64,000 nt of DNA from Gammaproteobacteria bacterium. GTDB lineage: Bacteria > Pseudomonadota > Gammaproteobacteria > SZUA-229. The stretch is from the NCBI GenBank assembly GCA_016744065.1, contig JADGFA010000003.1, forward strand, positions 1 through 64,000, in the 5' to 3' direction. Of the stretch, positions 1 through 6,346 are shown piece by piece (position 1 is the first letter of the stretch; every line of letters starts with the position of its first letter). The notes under the pieces were generated by a model. It was not told the DNA's origin, ran no database searches, and saw nothing but the letters and a program-made list of their open reading frames with translations. The position numbers were made by a program, and so were the translations under genes.

Positions 1-69
1 GTTAATATAGTTAATATAGTTAATATAGTTAATATAGTTAATATAGTTAATATAGTTAATATAGTTAAT
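1..69. repeat. 9-bp tandem repeat array (gttaatata)n
   Basis: Seven perfect head-to-tail copies of the 9-mer gttaatata fill 1-63, followed by a partial copy (64-69). The array may continue to the left of the window. It lies immediately before the left end of a degenerate transposable element, whose own edge reads agttaatcag, so the array may have grown by slippage from that edge. No spacers occur, so it is not a CRISPR. No coding function is seen. Confidence 0.95.
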
Positions 70-76
70 CATATTA

Positions 77-410
77 GTTAATCAGACACCCATTCTAATA
101 TTTGACAGCTACAATAGGCAAGCGTAATGTCAGATCTACCTCAAATACCTGTTACGCTGTACATACTGGGAGTTAACCCTGCTATGCTCAAGCGTCTTTA
201 GATGCGATCTCTTTTGTCCTTATTTATGTGGCATTGACCCTAATACAGACGAGAATTATGAATACTGACGTTAGTAAATAGAAGATAAGAAACTTGTCTT
301 AAATGATTTTTTGCACTAGATATCTACGCCTATAGCGTGGTGTCTAATTACTACGACCTGATGCAGCGCATTAACAGGAATAAACCCCTTAACTTAAGGT
401 GGGTGTCTTG
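77..410 (+). mobile_element. Internally deleted, decayed copy of the RAYT/IS200-like element
   Basis: The sequence aligns closely with the left 365 bp of the intact element at 3449-3808: the same left end (gttaatcagacacccattc), the same leader before the transposase start, and degenerate codons for its first ~85 residues. The reading frame is broken by stops and small indels, including a deletion near 210. After the equivalent of position 3805 it jumps directly to a copy of the right end (ggtgggtgtct, 398-408). The copy has therefore kept both ends and lost about 900 bp of interior, giving a MITE-like structure. The start codon is also lost. It cannot make a transposase and could only be moved in trans. 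Confidence 0.8.
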
Positions 411-423
411 TTTAGTTAGCATT

Positions 424-945
424 TTAATCTTTTAAACATAACGCCTTGCTCATCAACATCACCACACCCGATGCGCTTTTTACCTTAACATTTCTGTGAG
501 CTGTTTCATCCGCAGTATCGCTGTGAGATATGTCCATTTCAATGGAGTCTATTTGCTTGTCGAAGAATTCGCTAACGCCCGGTTTCTCGGAGTTTAACCA
601 TCTTTCTGGAGGAGGCACTACAAGCTGCTTTCCGTTTCTTCCATGGAAAACAAATGTACCTTGTAGGCCAATCTCTAGCCACTCAATTTCGTGCCACTTT
701 AATTGATACTCGAAGAGTAGTGAACAGACGGAGATTGCATCATCACTGAGTTTGATATGCGAAGTGTCGGTTAAAACAAAAAAACCTATAAGCATCATTA
801 AGCTCACCACCACGAAGAAGATGAATGCCCGGTTATCATTGTCCGACCCTACACTCAATAACGTAAAAACTAAGAATAAACATAACGCTATATAAATCCT
901 GAACATTCTTTTGTACGCAGGTATTTTTATATGATGTAGTTTCAT
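424..945 (-). CDS. Small membrane protein with a PH-like cytoplasmic domain (integron cassette gene)
   Basis: 173 aa. Two hydrophobic helices near the N-terminus (about residues 14-33 and 40-59) are followed by a soluble domain of short beta-strand segments (IKLSDDAISV, WHEIEWLEIG, GTFVFHGRNGK). That layout is typical of bacterial PH-domain membrane proteins, but I do not recognise the exact family. The start is well supported: a purine-rich ribosome binding site (GGGAGGGAAGGGG) lies just before the ATG at 945. The start codon is only 20 bp from the attC at 965-1065, as expected for the first gene of an integron cassette read on the minus strand. The gene ends right beside the element remnant at 77-410, which may have destroyed its own attC. 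Function unknown. Confidence 0.75.
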   Translation of the reverse strand: MKLHHIKIPAYKRMFRIYIALCLFLVFTLLSVGSDNDNRAFIFFVVVSLMMLIGFFVLTDTSHIKLSDDAISVCSLLFEYQLKWHEIEWLEIGLQGTFVFHGRNGKQLVVPPPERWLNSEKPGVSEFFDKQIDSIEMDISHSDTADETAHRNVKVKSASGVVMLMSKALCLKD

Positions 946-964
946 TTCCCCTTCCCTCCCTGTT

Positions 965-1065
965 GCCTAACACCTGTATAACCGACTTGAGTATGATGGC
1001 AGTTTTTTGCGTGTTTTTGCAAAAATGACAACGTACTCAAGTTCGAGTTTATGCATTTGTTAGGT
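965..1065 (-). other. attC: attC recombination site of an integron cassette
   Basis: The site is bounded by GCCTAAC (965-971) and GTTAGGT (1059-1065), which fit the RYYYAAC and GTTRRRY core consensus and pair with each other. Inside, acttgagtatg (985-995) pairs with cgtactcaagt (1032-1042) with one G-T pair, giving the usual R''-L''/L'-R' imperfect palindrome of ~100 bp. An unpaired extra A lies on the minus-strand 5' half (cga-acttgag against cg-acttgag), where extrahelical bases of L'' belong, so the site reads on the minus strand. That agrees with the ABM gene ending upstream of it and the 173-aa gene starting downstream. Confidence 0.8.
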
Positions 1066-1113
1066 GATTACTATTTAACTGAATAATGTAGGACTATGGA
1101 TTAAGTAGGCTGA

Positions 1114-1419
1114 TTATTCAACTTTTGCTGCTAGCACTTCTATTTGTTTAATATCTGGAGCTACTGATAACAATTCTTCTGCATTAGCCATTAGAGCTGC
1201 CGCAATGGGGCCATTTAAGTGCAACTGACGACCTTCATCATCCTTAAACGTGTCAAAAATTCCGAAGCTCAAAGGCCCAAGTTTTAATGCAAACCACGTA
1301 CATGTATCCGGCTCTTTTTCTGCCAATAGAAGTGCCTCTTTTAAAAAATCTTCAAGTTCTTGCGCCTTTTTAGGTTTCGCTTCTAGCATAGCTAATATTG
1401 CAACATTAGAATTACTCAT
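1114..1419 (-). CDS. ABM-domain (antibiotic biosynthesis monooxygenase / YgiN-like) protein
   Basis: 101 aa, one ferredoxin-like ABM fold. The N-terminal strand (VAILAMLEAKPKK), the following helix (ELEDFLKEALLLAEKEPDT) and the WFALKLGPLSFGIFDTF strand pair are characteristic. Members are small dimeric quinol or polyketide monooxygenases, or stress proteins of unknown substrate. The start at 1419 is chosen over an upstream in-frame Met because AGGA precedes it and the ABM fold begins there. It is divergent from an AraC-type regulator, with 116 bp between, so that protein probably controls it. The gene is followed by the attC at 965-1065 and appears to be cassette cargo. Substrate unknown. Confidence 0.8.
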   Translation of the reverse strand: MSNSNVAILAMLEAKPKKAQELEDFLKEALLLAEKEPDTCTWFALKLGPLSFGIFDTFKDDEGRQLHLNGPIAAALMANAEELLSVAPDIKQIEVLAAKVE

Positions 1420-1483
1420 TGTATTTTCCTTATTTGTGGATTGAGATGAGACTATATCCGAATAACAATGTTGACAGGGAGTG

Positions 1484-1501
1484 GCAAAAAAGACAACGTA
1501 C
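1484..1501. repeat. 18-bp segment repeated from the attC interior
   Basis: gcaaaaaagacaacgtac here matches 17 of 18 bases of gcaaaaatgacaacgtac at 1019-1036 inside the attC. It lies between the divergent ABM and AraC genes, where a preceding cassette boundary could be expected. No GTTRRRY or RYYYAAC core was found beside it. It is either a decayed attC or chance similarity. Confidence 0.45.
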
Positions 1502-1535
1502 ATGCAATTATTGCCAATTAAAGTTTTTTATAACT

Positions 1536-2528
1536 ATGTCCATCATTGTCATCGCTGCATTCAATAACGCCCTGCCTTCTGCTTTGATGGGTATGGCTGA
1601 TGTATTGTCTTTAAGCAGATTGAATTTTATTCAAAAAATGAGGACTGAACAAAACCTGGAAGCCCCATGGAACCTTCAAGTTATTATAGCCAGCCATGAT
1701 GGACAGCCCATTACCGATGGGCAGGGATGCACTATATCAGTTGACACCGATTTTGCTTCAATCGACCATTGTGATGCCATTCTTATCCCAGGTTTTGTAC
1801 CTGATACTCAAGGCCACCCTCCGAAAAAAATTACAAATAAACAAACTCGTTCATGGCTTGCTCATCAATATAAAAAAGGTGCGCTATTATGTGGTTCATG
1901 CAGCGGAGTATTTGCTCTAGGTGAAGCCAGTTTACTAAATAGTCGCCGGTGTACAACAACATGGTGGCTACACGATGAATTAAGACAGCGATTTTCAAAG
2001 GCTAACGCTGTATGGGCTAGCGAATTAATTAGCAGTCAACGCATTGTTACCGCAGGAGGCCCATTGTCATGGGTAAATATCATACTATATGTTATTAGAG
2101 AGTTAGCAGGAGCAGACACGGCTAAAATAATAGCCGATTTTTCAGTTGTTGACGCTATTCCAAAATCTCAAAATTTGTACGTTCCGCAAGGTTACCTGAC
2201 TTCAAAAGACCCATTTTTAGCTGAAGCTGAACACGCTATTCGCCAGGCGCACTACCTTCATATGAGCACACTAGACTTAGCCAAATCTATGGCTGTCTCT
2301 CAACGTACGCTAAACAGGAAATTAAAAAGCCTTACCGGAGAAACACCTAAAGCATTCATCGACAATATTCGTATTAACCACGCATGTACGCTTTTGAGTA
2401 ATGCTAATAAATCGATAAAAGATATAGCGTTGGCATTGGGCTACTCAGATGATACTGTTTTTCGTCGCCTATTCCAGAAACGGATAAAAATGACACCTTC
2501 AGCATATCGACAACGATTAAACTCATGA
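1536..2528 (+). CDS. FtrA-type transcriptional regulator (GATase1-like domain + AraC HTH)
   Basis: 330 aa. The N-terminal half is a DJ-1/PfpI-like domain (IIVIAAFNNALPSALMGMAD, DAILIPGFVPD, and the nucleophile-elbow-like ALLCGSCSGVFALGEA). The C-terminal ~100 aa carry two helix-turn-helices (STLDLAKSMAVSQRTLNRK and SIKDIALALGYSDDTVFRRL, ending PSAYRQRL). This is the usual architecture of GlxA/FtrA regulators, which sense unknown ligands and activate neighbouring metabolic genes. The Met at 1536 is preferred because the fold begins there; upstream in-frame codons run into the divergent intergenic region. Its divergent neighbour, the ABM gene, is the obvious candidate target. Confidence 0.85.
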   Translation: MSIIVIAAFNNALPSALMGMADVLSLSRLNFIQKMRTEQNLEAPWNLQVIIASHDGQPITDGQGCTISVDTDFASIDHCDAILIPGFVPDTQGHPPKKITNKQTRSWLAHQYKKGALLCGSCSGVFALGEASLLNSRRCTTTWWLHDELRQRFSKANAVWASELISSQRIVTAGGPLSWVNIILYVIRELAGADTAKIIADFSVVDAIPKSQNLYVPQGYLTSKDPFLAEAEHAIRQAHYLHMSTLDLAKSMAVSQRTLNRKLKSLTGETPKAFIDNIRINHACTLLSNANKSIKDIALALGYSDDTVFRRLFQKRIKMTPSAYRQRLNS

Positions 2529-2530
2529 TC

Positions 2531-2582
2531 AAAACAGTATGAATGCACACTGATGTTACCCATGAAAAGTAGATACTGTTTT
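2531..2582 (+). terminator. Inverted repeat after the AraC-type gene
   Basis: aaaacagtat (2531-2540) pairs perfectly with atactgtttt (2573-2582) across a 32-nt loop, starting 3 bp after the regulator's stop codon. The large loop and missing T-tract make it a poor intrinsic terminator. It could be a remnant of a recombination site, but no attC core is visible. Confidence 0.35.
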
Positions 2583-2597
2583 AAGCGCACTTATTAA

Positions 2598-2622
2598 GTT
2601 AACCAGACACCCATTTTAATAT
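2598..2622 (+). repeat. Solo left end of the RAYT/IS200-like element
   Basis: gttaaccagacacccatttt-aatat matches the left ends at 77-101 and 3449-3473 with about two substitutions. No transposase sequence follows and no matching right end was found nearby. With the copy at 3449 it forms a direct repeat flanking the Tse2-like gene pair at 2635-3386. Confidence 0.75.
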
Positions 2623-2634
2623 CTTTGTTTAATT

Positions 2635-2877
2635 TTACTTATCTCGTTGTTTTAACGATATTGACTGAACTTCATGTAGGTCTGTTGATTGTTTTTCAGC
2701 TTTTTGAAATGTGTATAATATTTTATCATAGAATACTATATCTTCTTGAGTATCTAGCCTTTCATCACCGCTTAAATCATTGGATTCTATATCTTGATTT
2801 AAAAGCCCAATATAGCCTTCGAGTGCTGCACGAATATAGGATATTTCTTTAAAAGTTAGTTCTCTTGAAATACTCAT
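2635..2877 (-). CDS. Small protein downstream of the Tse2-like gene (candidate antitoxin or partner)
   Basis: 80 aa, predicted helical: an N-terminal helix (LTFKEISYIRAALEGYIGLL), an acidic middle (SNDLSGDERLDTQEDIVFYD) and a lysine/glutamine-rich tail. Its ATG overlaps the TGA of the upstream 170-aa gene by 4 bp (ATGA), so the two are translationally coupled. A short acidic partner overlapping a toxin-like gene is typical of two-gene toxin-antitoxin modules, although the antitoxin more often comes first. I do not recognise a named family, so the function is inferred only from context. Confidence 0.7.
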   Translation of the reverse strand: MSISRELTFKEISYIRAALEGYIGLLNQDIESNDLSGDERLDTQEDIVFYDKILYTFQKAEKQSTDLHEVQSISLKQRDK

Positions 2878-3386
2878 ATTGCTCTCATTTGGTCGCCAAT
2901 TTCGGTAAGTTTTTCTTTAAAAGTAGACATAAGCATATTATAAGCTGGTTGAAGTGCGTAATGGAAGTGGCCATACGCATCTGGTTCGATATCTTTAGCT
3001 ATTATTATTTCTTTTGGAATCTTTGCATTTTTAGGTAAGAAGTACCAACAATCTTTTCTATTTAATTTTAGTTTTGGACTTATAGCATCAAACAATGAAA
3101 CACCTCCAGATTTTTCTAGTACATGAAGCTTGTTGTTTTCACCATATGTTATTATTTCGTTTCGTTTTGATTCAATTTGTTTTGTTCTTCTGTTTACTTG
3201 AGTCATTGGTCTGTCATCTTCATGATGACGAACTCTTGTTATACGGTTGTCACTTTTCTTTCCCATTCGATATATCATTTCTTTATCAAGTTTCTTTAAA
3301 TATATAACCGCTTTGGCTATTTTATTATTCTCTCTAAGAATAGACTTCGCCTGCGATTTAGTCATTGTTGTTTCTAATGTTGACAT
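2874..3386 (-). CDS. Tse2-like (ADP-ribosyltransferase-fold) candidate toxin
   Basis: 170 aa. The C-terminal half carries the sequence order seen in the Tse2 toxin of type VI secretion: GGVSLFDAISPKL (Tse2 has GGTSVFD), then YFLPKNAKIPKEIIIAKD (Tse2 has a FVIPDGTDIP block) and FHYALQPAYNM (Tse2 has THYTIMPAKPM). The comparison is from memory and the similarity is distant. The N-terminal ~75 aa are highly charged and helical. GGGAG lies 5 nt before the ATG at 3386. No secretion marker or VgrG gene is nearby, so a resident cassette-borne toxin-antitoxin module is more likely than a secreted effector. The gene lies between two direct repeats of an element end. Confidence 0.6.
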   Translation of the reverse strand: MSTLETTMTKSQAKSILRENNKIAKAVIYLKKLDKEMIYRMGKKSDNRITRVRHHEDDRPMTQVNRRTKQIESKRNEIITYGENNKLHVLEKSGGVSLFDAISPKLKLNRKDCWYFLPKNAKIPKEIIIAKDIEPDAYGHFHYALQPAYNMLMSTFKEKLTEIGDQMRAI

Positions 3387-3448
3387 CGTGTCTCCCTGAT
3401 TTTGTTTGTTTCAGCTTCTGCTTCTTCGATACTAGTTATAAGTTAATA

Positions 3449-4744
3449 GTTAATCAGACACCCATTCTAATATTTGACAACTACAATAGGCAAGCGTAAC
3501 GTCAAATCCATCTCAAACATCCACCCCGCTGTACATACTGGGAGCTAACCATGCCAAAACCCCGCTATGCTCAAGTGTCTTTAGAAGCGACCCCTTATTA
3601 TCACTGTGTATCACGTTGTGTCCGCCGTGCTTATTTATGTGGTATTGATCCCAATACAGGCGAAGACTACGAATACAGACGCCAGTTAATCGAGAATAAA
3701 ATACTTGAGCTAAGCGATATATTTGCACTGGATATCTGTGCCTATAGTGTGATGTCTAATCACTACCATCTGGTACTGCACATTAACAGGGATAAAACCC
3801 TCAACTGGTCATTTAATGAAGTAATTGAGCAATGGCATAAGTGTTATAAAGGCACCTTCCTTTCACAATGCTACCTTAAAAATGAAACGCTACTTAAATC
3901 CCAGATGAAGGTATTAAAAGACACCGTTGCTCAATGGCGAAAACAGTTAATGGATTTAAGTCGCTTTATGGGTGTGTTAAATGAATATATCGCCAGAGGC
4001 GCAAATAAAGCAGATAACTGTACGGGGCGTTTCTGGGAGGGGCGCTTTAAATCACAGGCCCTGTTAGATGAAGCAGCCGTATTAACCTGTATGGCTTATG
4101 TTGATTTAAACCCCATACGATCTGTTATGGCAAAAACACCTGAAGCCTCTGATTACACTTCAATCAAACAACGCATCGAACAGCTAAAAACAAAACATAA
4201 AAGCCAACACCCTGCATCAAAGCTACTTCCTTTCGCAGGCAACGTACGCGCTAATAGGGTACAGGGTCTGTCTTTTTCATTAAAGGACTATATCGAGCTG
4301 GTAGATCAAACCGGACGTATAATACGTGATGACAAGCGAGGCTTTATAAACCAGAACACCCCGCTCATTTTAAAACGATTAAATATTGAATCGGAAAACT
4401 GGTTATATTTAACTCAACACTTTGAAAGTAAGTTAAAGGGTCTGGTCGGTTCGGTTAACAAACTAAAACAGGCTTGCTTAAAATTAGGTTATAAGCGTAC
4501 CCCCTGCTTAAGTAGTTGTAAATTTTATTTTACCTAACTAAATTGGTATCCGTTAAATTAAATTATTGTCAATCTGTGATTGATTCTTCTATTGCCTGTA
4601 AATCAATAAACACTTATTTTTAACAGGAAGCAATGATATTAAGCAGGCTCCTTCAGTCACTTTATTAAAAAGCACTTAACTAAAGCATTAATAATCTGAA
4701 AATTTAACTTCTTTTTCTTTATTTAAGATGGGTGTCTCTTTAAT
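3449..4744 (+). mobile_element. RAYT/IS200-like transposable element with inverted ends
   Basis: The left end contains agacacccat (3456-3465) and the right end its exact inverted copy atgggtgtct (4728-4737), ~1.28 kb apart. Between them lies a single transposase gene (3551-4537). Imperfect inverted repeats near the right side (attgcctgt 4591-4599 with acag-gaa-gcaat 4623-4634) could form the subterminal hairpin used by single-strand transposases. The boundaries are supported by the deleted copy at 77-410, which keeps the same two ends. No target-site duplication is evident, as expected for HUH elements. The outermost bases are uncertain by a few nucleotides. Confidence 0.75.
3551..4537 (+). 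CDS. IS200-like / REP-associated (RAYT) HUH transposase
   Basis: 328 aa of the Y1-transposase (TnpA_REP-like) family, which cut and rejoin single-stranded DNA. The N-terminus (MPKPRYAQVSLEATPYYHCV) and the HUH metal-binding motif SNHYHLVLHI (His71, His73) are clear. The block GRFWEGRFKSQALLDE followed by MAYVDLNPIRS is typical of long gammaproteobacterial RAYTs. The position where IS200 TnpA carries its catalytic tyrosine is not obviously a Tyr here; Y183 and Y202 are the nearest candidates. GGGAG lies 6 nt before the ATG. The gene ends within the element, ~190 bp before the right end. It appears intact and may be active. Confidence 0.85.
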   Translation: MPKPRYAQVSLEATPYYHCVSRCVRRAYLCGIDPNTGEDYEYRRQLIENKILELSDIFALDICAYSVMSNHYHLVLHINRDKTLNWSFNEVIEQWHKCYKGTFLSQCYLKNETLLKSQMKVLKDTVAQWRKQLMDLSRFMGVLNEYIARGANKADNCTGRFWEGRFKSQALLDEAAVLTCMAYVDLNPIRSVMAKTPEASDYTSIKQRIEQLKTKHKSQHPASKLLPFAGNVRANRVQGLSFSLKDYIELVDQTGRIIRDDKRGFINQNTPLILKRLNIESENWLYLTQHFESKLKGLVGSVNKLKQACLKLGYKRTPCLSSCKFYFT

Positions 4745-4749
4745 ACTGA

Positions 4750-4866
4750 GGCATAAGTCGAGCGACATTAAATCGTTTAGAGAGTATTTCTCAAAATACA
4801 ACTCTTAATACATTGAATCAAATTACCAAAAATTTAGGCTGTGAGATTGGTGATTTGTTTAAATAA
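4750..4866 (+). pseudogene. Truncated XRE-family HTH regulator (C-terminal remnant)
   Basis: Reading from 4750 gives GISRATLNRLESISQNTT, then LNTLNQITKNLGCEIGDLFK and a stop. This is the recognition-helix half of an XRE regulator of the kind ending 'LxxIAkaLgcevgDLf'. An in-frame stop precedes it, and the right end of the transposable element lies only ~6-12 bp upstream. The N-terminal half was therefore probably removed by the element's insertion or by a linked deletion. Such small HTH proteins are common antitoxins and cassette regulators. It has no start codon and is unlikely to be expressed. Confidence 0.7.
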
Positions 4867-5107
4867 GCTACTTAGATAATGATCGGCTTAACAACGTGAA
4901 AATCATTGGGCATATTCGCCCTATATTTCAAAATTTATAATCTTAAATTTAGAATTTTTTTTACACATAACATGAAATAGACAGAAGCGAGGTAAAACTG
5001 GATATATAGACTTCTGTATATCACTTTTTAGTTATTATTGATTTATGCATCATACACACCTATCCTGATTGATGTTAATTATAAGACATGGATGCTAGAT
5101 TACGGAT

Positions 5108-5322
5108 GAATATATTGCCCGTTTCTGGGATAAATATATCGAGATAACAAAGACCTACATATAAAAAGCAGCGCTGCCTACTGGTATGTTATGCGTGTTG
5201 AAGCGTATATCGAAACGAATAAAGGTGTTCGATTAACCCGTCATAATGCGGATTATATTAACCATTATCTTCATGAGACAGGCAGAAAGGGATACTTAAA
5301 AGACTGGCAATACCGACGTTAG
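5108..5322 (+). pseudogene. Integron integrase (IntI-type) N-terminal remnant
   Basis: Two frames give EYIARFWDKYIEITKTY and, after a 1-bp shift near 5163, SSAAYWYVMRVEAYIE, GVRLTRHNADYINHYLHETG and LKDWQYRR-stop. This resembles the N-terminal SAM-like core-binding domain of integron-type tyrosine recombinases (pattern WYVRRIEAYI ... RLxxHTxxDVxxYL ... LxDWQFRQ). The catalytic domain is missing; the sequence runs straight into the end of gpsA. The remnant points right while the cassette-like genes to its left are on the minus strand, the normal divergent arrangement of intI and its array. It is non-functional. Confidence 0.65.
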
Positions 5323-6336
5323 TTATTCAGGTCTGGATTGTCGGTCTAATAAATCATGCACCGCATCTTTTGGTGCTTTGTTTTCATAGAGCACTTTGTA
5401 AACCTGCTCTGTAATGGGCATTTCAATTTTATATTTCTGTGCCAGTAACCAGGCTTCTTTTGCTGTTTTTACGCCTTCTACGGCCTGTCCAATTTGTGCT
5501 CTTGCCTGTTCAATATTTGAGCCTTTAGCCAGTGCCAGGCCCATGCGACGATTGCGTGACTGGTTATCTGTGCAGGTTAGTATCAGGTCGCCCATGCCAG
5601 CCAGGCCCATAAAGGTTTCTGTTTGTGCTCCCATTGCCTGACCCAGGTTCATTATTTCATGTAGGCCTCGGGTGATGAGTGCGGCGCGGGTATTGGCACC
5701 AAAGCCCAGGCCATCTGCAATACCGGCTGCGATAGCCAGTACATTTTTTAGTGAACCACCAAGTTCAACGCCCAGCATGTCTTCGGAGGTGTATACCCTG
5801 AAGTTACCATAATGTAAAAAGCTGGCGACTTCATTTGCGATGTCATGGCTGCTTGCTGCAACGGTGACAGCTGTTGGCAGGTTTTTAGCGACTTCGCCCG
5901 CAAATGTTGGGCCCGATACAACCGCAGTGAACTGGCAATCAGGTAGTTCTTCAGCAACCACTTGATGTACTGGTTTTGCACTGCCCTCTTCCAGTCCTTT
6001 GGTGGCCCAGACAATATGCTGATTTTTATGTATCCAGGGCTTGGTTTTCTGTAAAAATCCCCGTACAGCATGGCTTGGTATTGCGATGAGTAAGGTATCT
6101 GATTTACGAATAGTGTTTTCGAGCTGGTCGCTAAATTTCAGGGATTCAGGCAGGGGGATATCAGGCAGGTATTGCTGGTTTATATGAGTTTGTTGCATGT
6201 TTTTAATATGTTCGGGGTTTATATCCCATAACACAATATCATGGTGAGCACGGGCGACCTGGGCAGCTAATGCTGTTCCCCAGGAGCCGCCACCGAGCAC
6301 AGCAATCTTTCTACCTGAAATGTTTTTTTCCGGCAT
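5323..6336 (-). CDS. gpsA: Glycerol-3-phosphate dehydrogenase [NAD(P)+]
   Basis: 337 aa, the usual family length. Cytoplasmic enzyme that reduces dihydroxyacetone phosphate to sn-glycerol-3-phosphate for phospholipid synthesis. The N-terminal Rossmann motif AVLGGGSWGTALA, the SGPTFAGEVA block, the catalytic-lysine segment LGGSLKNVLAIAAG and the substrate-binding TRGLHEIMNLG are all present. The start at 6336 (MPEKNISG) is preferred over a 27-residue upstream extension that would overlap secB. It follows secB by 10 bp, as in Escherichia coli (secB-gpsA). Its 3' end borders the integron remnant directly. Confidence 0.97.
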   Translation of the reverse strand: MPEKNISGRKIAVLGGGSWGTALAAQVARAHHDIVLWDINPEHIKNMQQTHINQQYLPDIPLPESLKFSDQLENTIRKSDTLLIAIPSHAVRGFLQKTKPWIHKNQHIVWATKGLEEGSAKPVHQVVAEELPDCQFTAVVSGPTFAGEVAKNLPTAVTVAASSHDIANEVASFLHYGNFRVYTSEDMLGVELGGSLKNVLAIAAGIADGLGFGANTRAALITRGLHEIMNLGQAMGAQTETFMGLAGMGDLILTCTDNQSRNRRMGLALAKGSNIEQARAQIGQAVEGVKTAKEAWLLAQKYKIEMPITEQVYKVLYENKAPKDAVHDLLDRQSRPE

Positions 6337-6346
6337 AGTAGTGGTC

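Noticed and set aside
1..69. CRISPR-like array
   Set aside because: The repeats are contiguous 9-mers without spacers, and no cas genes are present.
4886..4892. attI or attC core (gcttaac, GTTAAGC on the minus strand)
   Set aside because: It fits the 7-base core and lies ~215 bp before the integrase remnant, but no partner core or paired arms were found, and 7-mers of this kind are frequent.
5748..6071. 107-aa open frame inside gpsA
   Set aside because: It is a shadow frame of a well-supported gene with no ribosome binding site or recognisable domain.
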